From: CAZXTR01 sp964643615
Lineage (GTDB): Bacteria; Pseudomonadota; Alphaproteobacteria; CAAHEQ01; UBA3637
Length of the DNA stretch: 15,425 nt
Reading direction: 5' to 3'
NCBI GenBank assembly: GCA_964643615.1
Contig: CAZXTR010000023.1
Coordinates: 1 to 15,425 of the forward strand
Shown here: positions 1-7,004 of the stretch, piece after piece
How positions within the stretch are numbered: the first letter of the stretch is position 1
Layout: each line of letters begins with the position of its first letter
The notes under the pieces: generated by a model
The model's database searches: none
Seen by the model: the letters and a program-made list of their open reading frames with translations, nothing else
What the model was told of the DNA's origin: nothing
Program-made: the position numbers and the translations under genes

Positions 1-2
1 AA

Positions 3-380
3 ATGGCAAAAGATTTATACGAAAGCTCAAAGTTTGAAATAGATACGGAAATAAATAATCTAGTTTACGAGGTTAGAGATAAATACTATTACCTCATTTT
101 TACAAAATTACAAAAAAGGGCTACGGAAGAGTTAGGCTTAGAGTTCAAAGATCAAACAAGTTTAATTAAGGAACATTACAAAAAACATTCCGCTAAAACT
201 CAATGTAGTTGTATACAGCTTGAAAATATGGGCGACATACCAATTCAGGAACTAAATATTGCCAATACAGAGAGACTTTTAAATGAATCGCAACACGCTC
301 AACGGATGAGGAAGAAGTTAAAAATACTTCTTTACAAACAGAAAGTAAGGCGAGAAATGGGAGGGAAAGATAATGCTTGA
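3..380 (+). CDS. Hypothetical soluble protein, first gene of an overlapping three-gene cassette
   Basis: I do not recognise this 125-residue protein. It has no signal peptide and no membrane segment. The N-terminal half is acidic/aromatic (DKYYYLIF near residues 27-34), the middle holds a CSC pair near residues 68-70, and the C-terminal third is strongly basic with a helical look (RMRKKLKILLYKQKVRR), which could bind nucleic acid or an acidic partner. The ATG lies two bases from the window edge, so the ribosome binding site cannot be seen and the true start may be further upstream. Its stop codon overlaps the start of the next gene by 8 bp, indicating translational coupling. It sits next to a broken recombinase, so it is probably part of a mobile element, but no conjugation or phage family is identifiable. 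Confidence 0.6.
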   Translation: MAKDLYESSKFEIDTEINNLVYEVRDKYYYLIFTKLQKRATEELGLEFKDQTSLIKEHYKKHSAKTQCSCIQLENMGDIPIQELNIANTERLLNESQHAQRMRKKLKILLYKQKVRREMGGKDNA

Positions 381-483
381 CATTTTATTTGCTTTTTGGG
401 ATGTTCTTTGGAAAGTTGTCATCGTATTGTTAGCATGGGGACTTATAAAATATATTCTAAAAAAAATAAGGAAAAGTAAGTGA
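373..483 (+). CDS. 36-residue single-pass membrane peptide
   Basis: This small gene starts with ATG inside the end of the preceding gene and its TGA overlaps the GTG start of the next one. It encodes MLDILFAFWDVLWKVV, a hydrophobic stretch to about residue 29, and a basic tail KKIRKSK. That pattern predicts one transmembrane helix with the positive tail in the cytoplasm. The support for it being real is positional: it fills the gap between two genes exactly, with an 8-bp overlap on one side and a 4-bp GTGA overlap on the other. Possible roles include a small subunit of a membrane complex or a phage/plasmid accessory peptide. No family is recognised. Confidence 0.55.
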   Translation: MLDILFAFWDVLWKVVIVLLAWGLIKYILKKIRKSK

Positions 484-866
484 GAAAGCGATATAAAACG
501 GACATCGTCCTTTTTTCAATTTTTCTTTCGTGGATATTTCCGGCATTTATCCTCTTTGGATGGGGCTGTTTTCTTTTTTTCTTGGTATTCTTTAGCCTAT
601 ACGCTTTTTCTATTGCATGTAATCAACCAAAGGAAGATATATTTATTGGCTCTTTATCTTCAGCGTTCTTAACGGCCTGTATCTTAATATGCACATTATA
701 TGCAGTATTTTATTTTATTGCGGACGATCCAAAAAACATTATTGTTGGATACTATATGAAAAATGCAAAAGAATTTATCCCAATCATCATAGGGGCTGCG
801 TTGCCTATAAGCCTTGTTTTATCTTATATTTTTTATCAAAATAAACCTCAAAAAACGAATCGGTAA
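480..866 (+). CDS. Hypothetical four-helix membrane protein
   Basis: A 128-residue very hydrophobic protein. Predicted membrane segments are about residues 8-25, 27-47, 57-80 and 98-119, with a charged loop at 81-97 and a basic C-terminus (QNKPQKTNR). The start is a GTG at 480 that overlaps the stop of the 36-residue gene as GTGA, a classic coupling arrangement. I recognise no family. The stop codon sits in the loop of an intrinsic terminator, so this is the last gene of the cassette. Together with the upstream genes it resembles a compact membrane module of a mobile element; an immunity, entry-exclusion or transport role cannot be told apart from sequence. Confidence 0.6.
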   Translation: MRKRYKTDIVLFSIFLSWIFPAFILFGWGCFLFFLVFFSLYAFSIACNQPKEDIFIGSLSSAFLTACILICTLYAVFYFIADDPKNIIVGYYMKNAKEFIPIIIGAALPISLVLSYIFYQNKPQKTNR

Positions 867-886
867 TACGATTCGGTTTATTTTTT
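856..886 (+). terminator. Intrinsic terminator at the end of the membrane cassette
   Basis: A perfect 7-bp stem CGAATCG/CGATTCG (856-862 with 869-875) has a 6-base loop containing the stop codon of the preceding gene. It is followed by GTTTATTTTTT. Confidence 0.75.
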
Positions 887-891
887 CTTAA

Positions 892-918
892 AAGCTCCTT
901 TTTGGGGCTTATTTTTTT
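892..918 (+). terminator. Second, tandem intrinsic terminator
   Basis: Stem AAGCTCC/GGGGCTT (892-898 with 904-910, one G-U pair) with a T5 loop is followed by ATTTTTTT. It lies only 6 bp after the first terminator, giving a back-to-back pair that shields downstream DNA. Confidence 0.75.
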
Positions 919-965
919 ATCTTTTTTTATACTTTTATATCTTTTTTAGTAATTTTTTACACTTT

Positions 966-1835
966 TTGCAAAAAATAATTGAACAAAATAGAAACAACAA
1001 CAAAAATTATATTATAGGAAAAATACCATCATTATTAGTTGGTGCTCTTTTTGATGATAAAGGTAATCGGATGACTCCGTCTCAGAGTAATAGCAACGGA
1101 AAACGTTATCGCTACTATGTCAGTCAGGCTACAATTCAAGGCGATAAAAATAATGCAGGCTCTGTTGATAAAATCCCGGCAGGTGAGATTGAAATACTTA
1201 TCCAAAACGAAATTACAGCGTTTATACAAAAAGAAAATAATATCCACAAATATTTAAGCAATAACAATGTAATTGAACAAAAAGATTTATTTAAAAAAAT
1301 AAAAGAGTTGAAATTATCAAATAATCAAATTCGTTGCGTTTTATCAAAGGTTATCTTAAATAAAACTAATGTGAAAATATACCTCTGCGAAGAAGGAATT
1401 ATAAGATTTTTAGAAAGTTTGATTTATCACAAAGAGTTTCTAAAAGAAGCATCGGTTATTTCTGATACAACTATTTTAATAAAAAAAGATATTAAAATAG
1501 CAAGAACTCCAAGGATGGGAAGCGTTTTAATTATGAATGGCAAAAAGAAAAATAATAATATCGACCCGATCTTAATTAACGCTATTGTCAAAAGCTATCG
1601 TTGGAATAAAATGTTAAAATATGACAAAGTTAAGAATATAAAAGATATTGTAAAATTAGAAACTGATTATTGTTTAGATCATATTAAAAGAACGGTGAGA
1701 TTAAATATTTTATCCCCAACAATTGTAGAAAGCATTTTGGACGGAACACAACCACTTGATTTGAGTTTGCAGAAATTGTATAAACTCAAAACTTTAGACT
1801 GGAAAGAACAAGAAAAAATATTGAATTATGTGTAA
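966..1835 (+). pseudogene. C-terminal fragment of a serine site-specific recombinase
   Basis: The segment LFDDKGNRMTPS, the stretch GKRYRYYVSQA and the following IPAGEIEILI match the C-terminal region of the large serine recombinases common in alphaproteobacterial mobile elements. In those proteins this region follows the Recombinase domain with a motif like VQ..L..N, here seen as LQKIIEQN at the very start. The N-terminal resolvase catalytic domain, with its active-site serine, and the Recombinase domain are absent; the remaining 289 residues are roughly half of a full protein. The only available start is a TTG with no convincing ribosome binding site. The frame runs open upstream into T-rich terminator DNA that encodes nothing recombinase-like. 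I therefore call it a 5'-truncated remnant, unable to catalyse recombination. Confidence 0.75.
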
Positions 1836-1910
1836 AAAATGATACTAGAAGTACAAAAAGTGTGCTTTATTTTTTGCATTTTTTAGGCAGGGTGTCACAA
1901 AAAAATCAAA

Positions 1911-1972
1911 AAGAGACTTTTTAAAAAATCGGCTTAAATTTTGAGATTAAATTCTCTCTTTTTGAGTCTCTT
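1911..1972. repeat. Spaced inverted repeat between recombinase remnant and tRNA-Ala
   Basis: AAGAGACT (1911-1918) is repeated inverted as AGTCTCTT (1965-1972), with 46 bases between. On the minus strand the distal arm is followed by a short T run, so it could be a weak terminator. The long loop makes this uncertain. Confidence 0.3.
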
Positions 1973-2022
1973 CTGAAAAGCAATCGCCCAAAGCCCCCGA
2001 CAATGTGAGATATTCCAAATAA

Positions 2023-2055
2023 TAAAGACCACTATCATAATGATAGTGGTCTTTA
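2023..2055 (-). terminator. tRNA-Ala terminator, perfect 16-bp hairpin
   Basis: A perfect 16-bp inverted repeat with a single central base spans 2023-2055 and begins at the base directly after the encoded CCA of tRNA-Ala. On the minus strand it is followed by TTATTT. Such a stem most likely ends the tRNA precursor. It is longer than usual. Confidence 0.7.
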
Positions 2056-2131
2056 TGGTGGAGGTAAGGAGGATCGAACTCCTGACCTCTGCAATGCCAT
2101 TGCAGCGCTCTCCCAGCTGAGCTATACCCCC
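2056..2131 (-). tRNA. tRNA-Ala (anticodon GGC)
   Basis: The minus strand folds into a 76-base cloverleaf. Acceptor arms are GGGGGTA and TACCTCC with the alanine identity pair G3-U70, discriminator A73 and encoded CCA (2056-2058). The D arm carries AGCTCAGCTGGGAGAGC. The anticodon stem CTGCA/TGCAG closes the loop ATGGCAT, giving anticodon GGC, which reads GCC and GCU alanine codons. The T arm contains GTTCGATCC. Its 3' end faces the recombinase remnant. Confidence 0.97.
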
Positions 2132-2179
2132 ACACGAGAGATTCCATGATGGAAAACTTCGTCATGATACATAAATGTG

Positions 2180-2206
2180 AAAAAAATGCAAGCAAAAAAT
2201 CGCTTG
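2180..2206 (-). terminator. Intrinsic terminator of the 110-residue hypothetical gene
   Basis: On the minus strand CAAGC (2202-2206) pairs with GCTTG (2189-2193) around an 8-base loop, followed by CATTTTTTT. It lies 14 bp past the stop of the gene that ends at 2220. Confidence 0.6.
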
Positions 2207-2219
2207 ACCTTTTTTACAT

Positions 2220-2552
2220 TTATCCCCGTTGTTTTGCATTATATCTAAGCAGAAGCTCTCGCAACGAAGATGAATACCCTACAGGTTCTTCTTTTATCAA
2301 AGGAATAACAGCGGTTTGTTGCTCTTTGGGAAGATTAAAGAAATCTTCACTTTTTTGTCCTTTTTCTTTTTGATGAGCGATGATTTTAACGATGTTATGT
2401 CCGTCGGTCACTCTAGCTGCAAAAAAATAGGAAGGTAGAGCACCGCTTTCTTTCTCTTCTTCACGAATAATTTCTTTAAATTCTTCTGGTAAGGTGGAAA
2501 AAACATCTCCCTTTGCTTCAATTTTTGACTGTTCTATTGTTTCTGTTGTCAT
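2220..2552 (-). CDS. Hypothetical 110-residue cytoplasmic protein
   Basis: I do not recognise a family. The protein is charged and soluble, with an acidic N-terminal half (LPEEFKEIIREEEKESG, about residues 21-37), a possible beta segment (SYFFAARVTDGHNIVKIIAH, 41-60) and a basic C-terminus. The gene is supported by an excellent Shine-Dalgarno sequence, AAGGAGGGAAT, directly before the ATG and by an intrinsic terminator just after the stop, so it appears to be a single-gene unit. It lies between tRNA-Ala and map but is not obviously co-transcribed with either; 265 bp separate it from map. No catalytic motif can be named. Confidence 0.7.
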   Translation of the reverse strand: MTTETIEQSKIEAKGDVFSTLPEEFKEIIREEEKESGALPSYFFAARVTDGHNIVKIIAHQKEKGQKSEDFFNLPKEQQTAVIPLIKEEPVGYSSSLRELLLRYNAKQRG

Positions 2553-2817
2553 ATTCCCTCCTTAAAAAACAAGAGCCAATAAGAAAAAGACTAAAGGAAT
2601 AAAAATTAAAAAAAAGTTAATATGATTAAATATAACCTTGGTCTTTGAAAGAAAGTATTCCTACTTTAAAAAGAATTAAATGATCCACTAAAGCCAAGTT
2701 CAGTGGCTTTGTAATTTGAGCCAACTTTTTCGTCAAATTAATGTCTGCGTCCGAGGGGGTGTATATCGCTAGAAGGATAGTTGTGGATGAAGAGGATATA
2801 GGTTTTGGGGGCCCTAT

Positions 2818-3621
2818 TTATGTGCTACTTTTTTCTTTTTGGTACGGAGGATATGTAAAACCTGCTGGAGACAACGTAAATATCTCTACGCCTTTTTTTG
2901 TGATACCGATTGTATGTTCAAATTGAGCAGACAAAGAACGATCTTTTGTTATTGCTGTCCATCCATCAGATAAAACAAGCGTTTCAGGAGCTCCAACGTT
3001 TACCATAGGTTCGACTGTAAAAATCATCCCTTCGACAATTTCCATACTATCTCCTTTTTTCCCATAGTTTAAAACATTTGGCAAAAGATGAAAAGCTTGA
3101 CCCACTCCATGTCCGCAAAAATCCTCAACCACCGTAAAGCGTTCTTTTAAAGCGCACGCTTCAATCGCATAGCCAATATCCGCGATGGTATTTCCAATGC
3201 GTGCCTGATTAATTCCTGCCATCATTGCTCGATACGCAGTTTCAACAACGCGTCGCGCTTTAATTGATGGAGTCCCAACATAATACATTCTACTTGAATC
3301 GCCAAACCAACCATCTACGATGGGCGTAATGTCGATGTTAATGATATCTCCATCATACAAAGCCTTGTCCCCAGGGATCCCATGACATACGATATGATTG
3401 GCTGAAATGCAACTGGCTTTTGTGTATCCTTTATATCCAATAGTCGCAGGGATGCCGCCATAATCTCGCATAAATTCTTCAAGAAGCTTATCCAAATAAC
3501 CTGTTGTAACTCCAGATACGACAAAAGGCGTGATATAATCTAGAGTAAGGGCGGCTAAATGTCCTGCTTTGCGCATTCCTTCAAACTGTTCGACTGAATA
3601 AATTGCAATCTGCTTATTCAT
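2818..3621 (-). CDS. map: Methionine aminopeptidase, type I
   Basis: Removes the initiator methionine from nascent proteins after deformylation; cytosolic dinuclear metalloenzyme of peptidase family M24. All five metal ligands are present at the positions expected from the E. coli enzyme: D97 (NIDITP), D108 (FGDSS), H171 (GHGVGQAFH), E204 (VEPM) and E235 (FEHTIG); substrate-binding H80 is in VCHGIP. The 267-residue length is normal for type Ia, without an N-terminal zinc finger. I chose the ATG at 3621, giving MNKQIAIYS, because GAAAGGAAA lies just upstream and the numbering then matches the family. An in-frame ATG at 3651 would add ten residues but has no ribosome binding site. The C-terminal tail YPPYQKEKSST is a short extension. 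Confidence 0.96.
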   Translation of the reverse strand: MNKQIAIYSVEQFEGMRKAGHLAALTLDYITPFVVSGVTTGYLDKLLEEFMRDYGGIPATIGYKGYTKASCISANHIVCHGIPGDKALYDGDIINIDITPIVDGWFGDSSRMYYVGTPSIKARRVVETAYRAMMAGINQARIGNTIADIGYAIEACALKERFTVVEDFCGHGVGQAFHLLPNVLNYGKKGDSMEIVEGMIFTVEPMVNVGAPETLVLSDGWTAITKDRSLSAQFEHTIGITKKGVEIFTLSPAGFTYPPYQKEKSST

Positions 3622-3710
3622 TTTGACTTTTTTTCCTTTCTGCATTAACATACATTCGTTTTATGTTATTTGCTAGTTTTTTTATAAAATTTTACATGAA
3701 AGAGAAAAAG

Positions 3711-3803
3711 ATGACGCCGAAACAAAAAATTTACTTAATTCTTTTTGTTTTTGCATTAGTTATTGGAACTATGCTATTGAATTCTCCGTTAACGAACAAT
3801 TAA
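3711..3803 (+). CDS. Possible 30-residue membrane peptide
   Basis: The ORF encodes MTPKQKIYLILFVFALVIG followed by TMLLNSPLTNN: a basic N-terminus, one hydrophobic helix of about 17 residues, and a short polar tail. This is the profile of a small single-pass membrane protein. An AGAGAAA stretch a few bases before ATG 3711 can serve as a ribosome binding site; an in-frame ATG at 3696 would give 35 residues but has poor signals. It stands alone upstream of the rpmF promoter. It may be real or fortuitous; conservation in related genomes would decide. Confidence 0.35.
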   Translation: MTPKQKIYLILFVFALVIGTMLLNSPLTNN

Positions 3804-3841
3804 GGAAATAATAGGCGTTAGAAACGTATATGAGGATCCTC

Positions 3842-3869
3842 TTGAAAAACAATAAAGTTTTGCTATAAT
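3842..3869 (+). promoter_or_regulatory. Sigma-70 extended -10 promoter for the rpmF operon
   Basis: TTGAAA (3842-3847), a 16-base spacer ending in TGC, and a perfect TATAAT (3864-3869) make an extended -10 promoter. The predicted start is near 3876, giving a leader of about 150 bases before rpmF. Confidence 0.7.
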
Positions 3870-3884
3870 GGCTTCAACCACCTA

Positions 3885-3974
3885 ATGGCCATGAAAGAAA
3901 AAAGATACAAAAAACATAAAAAGCTTGAAAAATATAAAAAAATTATGTATAAAGTTTCTTTCATTGAAAGATAA
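3885..3974 (+). CDS. Doubtful lysine-rich leader ORF upstream of rpmF
   Basis: A 29-codon ORF (MAMKEKRYKKHKKLEKYKK then IMYKVSFIER) begins about 9 bases after the predicted rpmF promoter start. It is extremely basic, has no ribosome binding site and is followed at once by the 3976-3990 hairpin. It could be a leader peptide, or simply A-rich untranslated leader. I list it because it is the only ORF in the leader. Confidence 0.2.
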   Translation: MAMKEKRYKKHKKLEKYKKIMYKVSFIER

Positions 3975-4024
3975 AGCCCGAAGGTCGGGCATTTGAAATA
4001 GTTTATTAAAAAGAGAGTAATAAA

Positions 4025-4210
4025 ATGGCTACACCAAAGAAAAAAACGTCAAAGTCAAAAAGAGATATGCGTCGTTCTCATGCAGCATTGGGTAAAAATC
4101 CAATGACGGAATGCCCGAATTGTGGTGAAATGATGCGTCCTCATCACATTTGTGATGCTTGTGGTTTTTATAATAAGAAAGAAGTTATTAAAAAGGCAAA
4201 GGCTGAATAA
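4025..4210 (+). CDS. rpmF: Large ribosomal subunit protein bL32
   Basis: A 61-residue structural protein of the 50S subunit. The N-terminus MATPKKKTSKSKRDMRRSH is the hallmark bL32 start, and four cysteines C30, C33, C43 and C46 (CPNCG and CDACG) form the zinc ribbon, so this is the zinc-binding form. Length and layout are those expected of an alphaproteobacterial bL32. AAGAGAG about 8 bases upstream is the ribosome binding site. It is the first gene of rpmF-plsX-fabH and is separated from plsX by 15 bp. Confidence 0.97.
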   Translation: MATPKKKTSKSKRDMRRSHAALGKNPMTECPNCGEMMRPHHICDACGFYNKKEVIKKAKAE

Positions 4211-4225
4211 AAAAAGGCGGTGGGA

Positions 4226-5284
4226 ATGGTTGATGCAACTGTAATTTCTATTGACGCGATGGGTGGCGATAATGCCCCTGTTTCCGTGATAGAAGGTGTG
4301 AAACGGGCAAGCGAAGAACATCCTGAAACTTTCTTTTTATTGTTTGGCGACGAACTCAAAATCGCGCCGTTGGCAAAAGAAAAAGGGCTTTCCGAATCGG
4401 TTTATAAAATTTATCATACGACTGAAACGGTTCGTGCAGATGATAAGCCTTCGGCGGCGGTTCGTTATGGGCGCAACACAAGTATGTTTAAAGCAATTTA
4501 CAGCGTCCGAACGGGTGAGGCAAAGGCAGTTGTTTCTGCCGGGAATACAGGCGCTTTTATGGCGATGTCTAAAATTTGCCTTGGCACAATTGCTGGGGTT
4601 GACAGACCTGCTTTGGCGGCGGTGTTGCCAACATCGAGTGGTCAACCTGTTGTCATGTTGGATTTGGGCGCGAATGCAGAATGCAACGCGATGAATTTGG
4701 TTGAATTTGCCATTATGGGGTCTGTTTTTTACCGTTTGTTGTACAAAGTAGCTAAACCATCTATCAGTTTGTTAAATATCGGCTCTGAAGAAACAAAAGG
4801 ACGCGAAGAAATTCGAGAAGCAGCCACGATTTTAAAAGACAATAATTTGAATTACAAAGGATTCGTTGAAGGCTTTGATATTAATTCGGGCTCTACACAT
4901 GTGATTGTGTCGGATGGATTTTCGGGGAATGTTGCTTTGAAAACCATTGAAGGCACAGCAAGATTAATTAAAAATACATTTAAAGATGTGGTGAAAAAAT
5001 CAATTTTGGCAAAGTTGGGTTTTGTTTTCTTTATGCCCGCATTGTTGAAATTGAAAAAGAAAATGGATCCTAGACAATATAATGGCGCAATGTTTTTAGG
5101 GTTGAATGGCATTTCTGTGAAAAGTCATGGTAGCGCGGATGCGTTAAGCTACGCGCATGCAATTTCTGTTGCTTATGATTTATCTGAAAATAAGTTGTGT
5201 GAAAAAATAAAGGCGGAATTAGAAGATTTAATTTTTACACCAGAACCGATTAGTAGTATTGATGAAATTAAACCGTTGTGCTGA
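4226..5284 (+). CDS. plsX: Phosphate acyltransferase PlsX
   Basis: Converts acyl-ACP to acyl-phosphate, the donor for PlsY in phosphatidic acid synthesis; peripheral membrane enzyme. Seen motifs are IDAMGGDNAP at residues 9-18, the SAGNTGAFMAM loop near 105-115, and VSDGFSGNVALKTIEG in the second half, all typical of PlsX. The 352-residue length is normal. I chose ATG 4226, preceded by AGGCGG at 5-base spacing; a GTG at 4220 in the same frame would overlap that site. It lies between rpmF and fabH, the conserved proteobacterial order linking membrane lipid supply to fatty acid initiation. Confidence 0.96.
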   Translation: MVDATVISIDAMGGDNAPVSVIEGVKRASEEHPETFFLLFGDELKIAPLAKEKGLSESVYKIYHTTETVRADDKPSAAVRYGRNTSMFKAIYSVRTGEAKAVVSAGNTGAFMAMSKICLGTIAGVDRPALAAVLPTSSGQPVVMLDLGANAECNAMNLVEFAIMGSVFYRLLYKVAKPSISLLNIGSEETKGREEIREAATILKDNNLNYKGFVEGFDINSGSTHVIVSDGFSGNVALKTIEGTARLIKNTFKDVVKKSILAKLGFVFFMPALLKLKKKMDPRQYNGAMFLGLNGISVKSHGSADALSYAHAISVAYDLSENKLCEKIKAELEDLIFTPEPISSIDEIKPLC

Positions 5285-5295
5285 AAGAGGAATAA

Positions 5296-6273
5296 ATGTC
5301 GTTTCTTCGTTCTAGAATATTGGGAGTGGGTGCGTATTTACCAAAATGCATCATGACGAATCAAGAATTGTCCCAAAAAGTAGACACCTCAGATGAATGG
5401 ATTGTGGAACGGACGGGTATCCATACGCGTTGTATTGCCGACGATTTAGAAAGAACATCAGACTTGGCTTTTTTTGCGGCACAAAAAGCTTTAAAAAATG
5501 CGAACATAGATTCAAATTCAATTGATGCTATAATTGTGGCGACAACTACTCCAGATTTGACTTTCCCGTCAACCGCTACGAAGGTGCAAGCAAAATTGAA
5601 TATGAAAAGAGGCTTTGCTTTTGATGTTCAGGCAGTTTGTTCTGGTTTTTTATATGCTATGACGGTTGCTGATTCGATGATTCGGGCAAAGCAAATTAAA
5701 ACTGCCTTAATTATTGGTTCGGAAACGCTTTCCAGGATAGTAAATTGGACAGACAGAAATACGTGCGTTTTGTTTGGAGATGGGGCGGGGGCTGTTGTGT
5801 TGCAAGCCGTTCAAGGGGATGGTTCTATTTACGACAGAGGTGTTTTATGCTCAAAACTTTTTTCGGACGGTAATTTTGGCGATTTATTACAAACAGATGG
5901 GGGAGCCTCTTCTTCAGAGCATGTTGGAAAGATTCAAATGAATGGTAAAGAAGTTTTTCGGCAAGCCGTTTCCAAATTAGCTGGTGCTGCAGAAAGTATT
6001 TTACAAGAGCACAACTTAACCGCATCAGATATTGATTGGTTTATTCCGCATCAAGCAAATATTCGCATTATTGATTCGACAGCAAAAAAATTAAACATAG
6101 ATAAAAAGAAAGTTATTATTACAGTTGATCATCATGCGAACACTTCGGCAGCATCTATTCCTATAGCTTTGGCTGAATCTGTAGAAAAAGGACAAGTTAA
6201 AGTCGGCGATTTGCTTTTATTGGATGCTATGGGTGCTGGCTTTACTTGGGGAGCAATGTTGTTGCGTTTTTAA
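5296..6273 (+). CDS. fabH: 3-oxoacyl-ACP synthase III (KAS III)
   Basis: Condenses acetyl-CoA with malonyl-ACP to start type II fatty acid synthesis. The Cys-His-Asn triad is complete: C115 in AVCSGFLYA, H252 in PHQANIRI and N282 in HHANTSAASIP. The N-terminal DTSDEWIVERTGI and GDGAGAVVL segments are also family hallmarks. At 325 residues the length is standard. The ribosome binding site is AAAGAGG before ATG 5296. It follows plsX by 11 bp, so both are in one transcript, and precedes ihfA by 83 bp that hold an internal promoter. Confidence 0.96.
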   Translation: MSFLRSRILGVGAYLPKCIMTNQELSQKVDTSDEWIVERTGIHTRCIADDLERTSDLAFFAAQKALKNANIDSNSIDAIIVATTTPDLTFPSTATKVQAKLNMKRGFAFDVQAVCSGFLYAMTVADSMIRAKQIKTALIIGSETLSRIVNWTDRNTCVLFGDGAGAVVLQAVQGDGSIYDRGVLCSKLFSDGNFGDLLQTDGGASSSEHVGKIQMNGKEVFRQAVSKLAGAAESILQEHNLTASDIDWFIPHQANIRIIDSTAKKLNIDKKKVIITVDHHANTSAASIPIALAESVEKGQVKVGDLLLLDAMGAGFTWGAMLLRF

Positions 6274-6291
6274 AAAACTGATATAAAATGC

Positions 6292-6318
6292 TTGATTTTT
6301 ATGCTTTTTTTGTATAAT
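6292..6318 (+). promoter_or_regulatory. Internal promoter for ihfA-merR
   Basis: TTGATT (6292-6297) and a perfect TATAAT (6313-6318) are separated by 15 bases, slightly short. It lies in the fabH-ihfA gap, so ihfA-merR can be expressed apart from the lipid genes. Confidence 0.5.
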
Positions 6319-6356
6319 AAGTAAATATGTTAACGTTTTTTTTGAAAGAGGAATAA

Positions 6357-6659
6357 ATGAGAAATATTACACGTGCGAATTTAGCTGAAGCGGTTTATCG
6401 AGATTTAGGATTATCCTTTGTCGAATCCGAAGAATTGGTCGACCAAGTATTTGAAGAAATAACTAAAAGTTTTGAATCTGGGCAAGATGTTAAAATTTCT
6501 TCGTTTGCAAGTTTTTGTTTGCATCGCAAAAATAAAAGAATGGGGCGCAACCCAAAAACGGGCAAAGAATATGAAATTACGCCACGAAACATTTTATCTT
6601 TTTACGCTTCTCAAATTTTGAAAAAAAAAGTTGCACATAGAAATGGGGCAAAAAAGTAA
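6357..6659 (+). CDS. ihfA: Integration host factor subunit alpha
   Basis: A DNA-bending nucleoid protein of the HU/IHF family, acting as a heterodimer with IHF-beta. The beta-arm signature GRNPKTGKEYEITPRN spans residues 63-78, with the intercalating proline P66 in RNP. The opening ITRANLAEAVYRDLGLS and the TPRNILSFYAS segment favour the alpha subunit over HU. The 100-residue length fits. Its own AAAGAGG site precedes ATG 6357, identical to that of fabH. Position after plsX-fabH and before a MerR-type gene is characteristic of Alphaproteobacteria. Confidence 0.92.
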   Translation: MRNITRANLAEAVYRDLGLSFVESEELVDQVFEEITKSFESGQDVKISSFASFCLHRKNKRMGRNPKTGKEYEITPRNILSFYASQILKKKVAHRNGAKK

Positions 6660-7004
6660 ATGAAATCAAAAGATGCCTACCGGACGATTGCTGAAGTTTC
6701 CAAAGTTTTAAATCTTCCTCCGCATGTGTTGCGGTTTTGGGAAACGCAATTCCCTCAAATCAATCCCGTGAAACGGATTGGTGGTCGGCGTTATTATCGT
6801 GTTGAAGATATTCAATTATTAGAAAAAATAAAGTCCTATTTATATGCGGATGGTTATACCATAAAAGGAGTTCAAAAAATTTTAAAAGGACACAATCAAG
6901 ACAAAATCTTGTCGACGAGTGCAGATGACCCCGACAAGGCGTCTATGGAAAAAATAACCAAAGAAATGCAAAGTATCAAAGATTACCTTGGTCAATTTAT
7001 TTGA
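6660..7004 (+). CDS. MerR-family transcriptional regulator
   Basis: A 114-residue regulator. The N-terminal winged helix-turn-helix covers about residues 8-75, with the MerR hallmark LRFWETQFPQINP and the wing GGRRYYRVEDIQLLEKI. The short C-terminal part (about 76-114) is likely a dimerisation helix with no cysteine cluster, so it is not a metal sensor. The ATG follows the ihfA stop with no gap, implying co-transcription and coupling. This ihfA-linked MerR is conserved in Alphaproteobacteria but its effector is not known to me. Its stop abuts the stop of the convergent ldcA gene. Confidence 0.88.
   Translation: MKSKDAYRTIAEVSKVLNLPPHVLRFWETQFPQINPVKRIGGRRYYRVEDIQLLEKIKSYLYADGYTIKGVQKILKGHNQDKILSTSADDPDKASMEKITKEMQSIKDYLGQFI

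Larger units (their letters stand above)
3622..4024. other. Intergenic region between map and rpmF
   Basis: About 400 bp between divergently transcribed map and rpmF. It holds a possible 30-35 residue membrane peptide ORF (3696/3711-3803), a strong extended -10 promoter (3842-3869), a doubtful lysine-rich 29-codon ORF (3885-3974) and a small hairpin GCCCGA/TCGGGC (3976-3990). The hairpin is followed by ATTTGAAATAG, which is too weak to call a firm terminator. No yceD-like gene precedes rpmF, unlike in many Proteobacteria. Confidence 0.6.

Noticed and set aside
2142..2154. Palindrome TTCCAT-G-ATGGAA upstream of tRNA-Ala
   Set aside because: Short and isolated; one 13-bp palindrome is expected by chance and no operator family fits.
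2686..2710. Hairpin AAAGCCA/TGGCTTT as map terminator
   Set aside because: It lies over 100 bp past the map stop, has no T run on the minus strand, and an overlapping CCACT/AGTGG pairing competes with it.
2741..2926. Plus-strand ORF of 61 codons
   Set aside because: It overlaps the end of map on the other strand, has no family resemblance and is explained as a shadow frame.
4344..4694. 116-codon ORF in another frame of plsX
   Set aside because: Lies entirely inside plsX, whose frame has clear family motifs; no ribosome binding site or meaningful composition.
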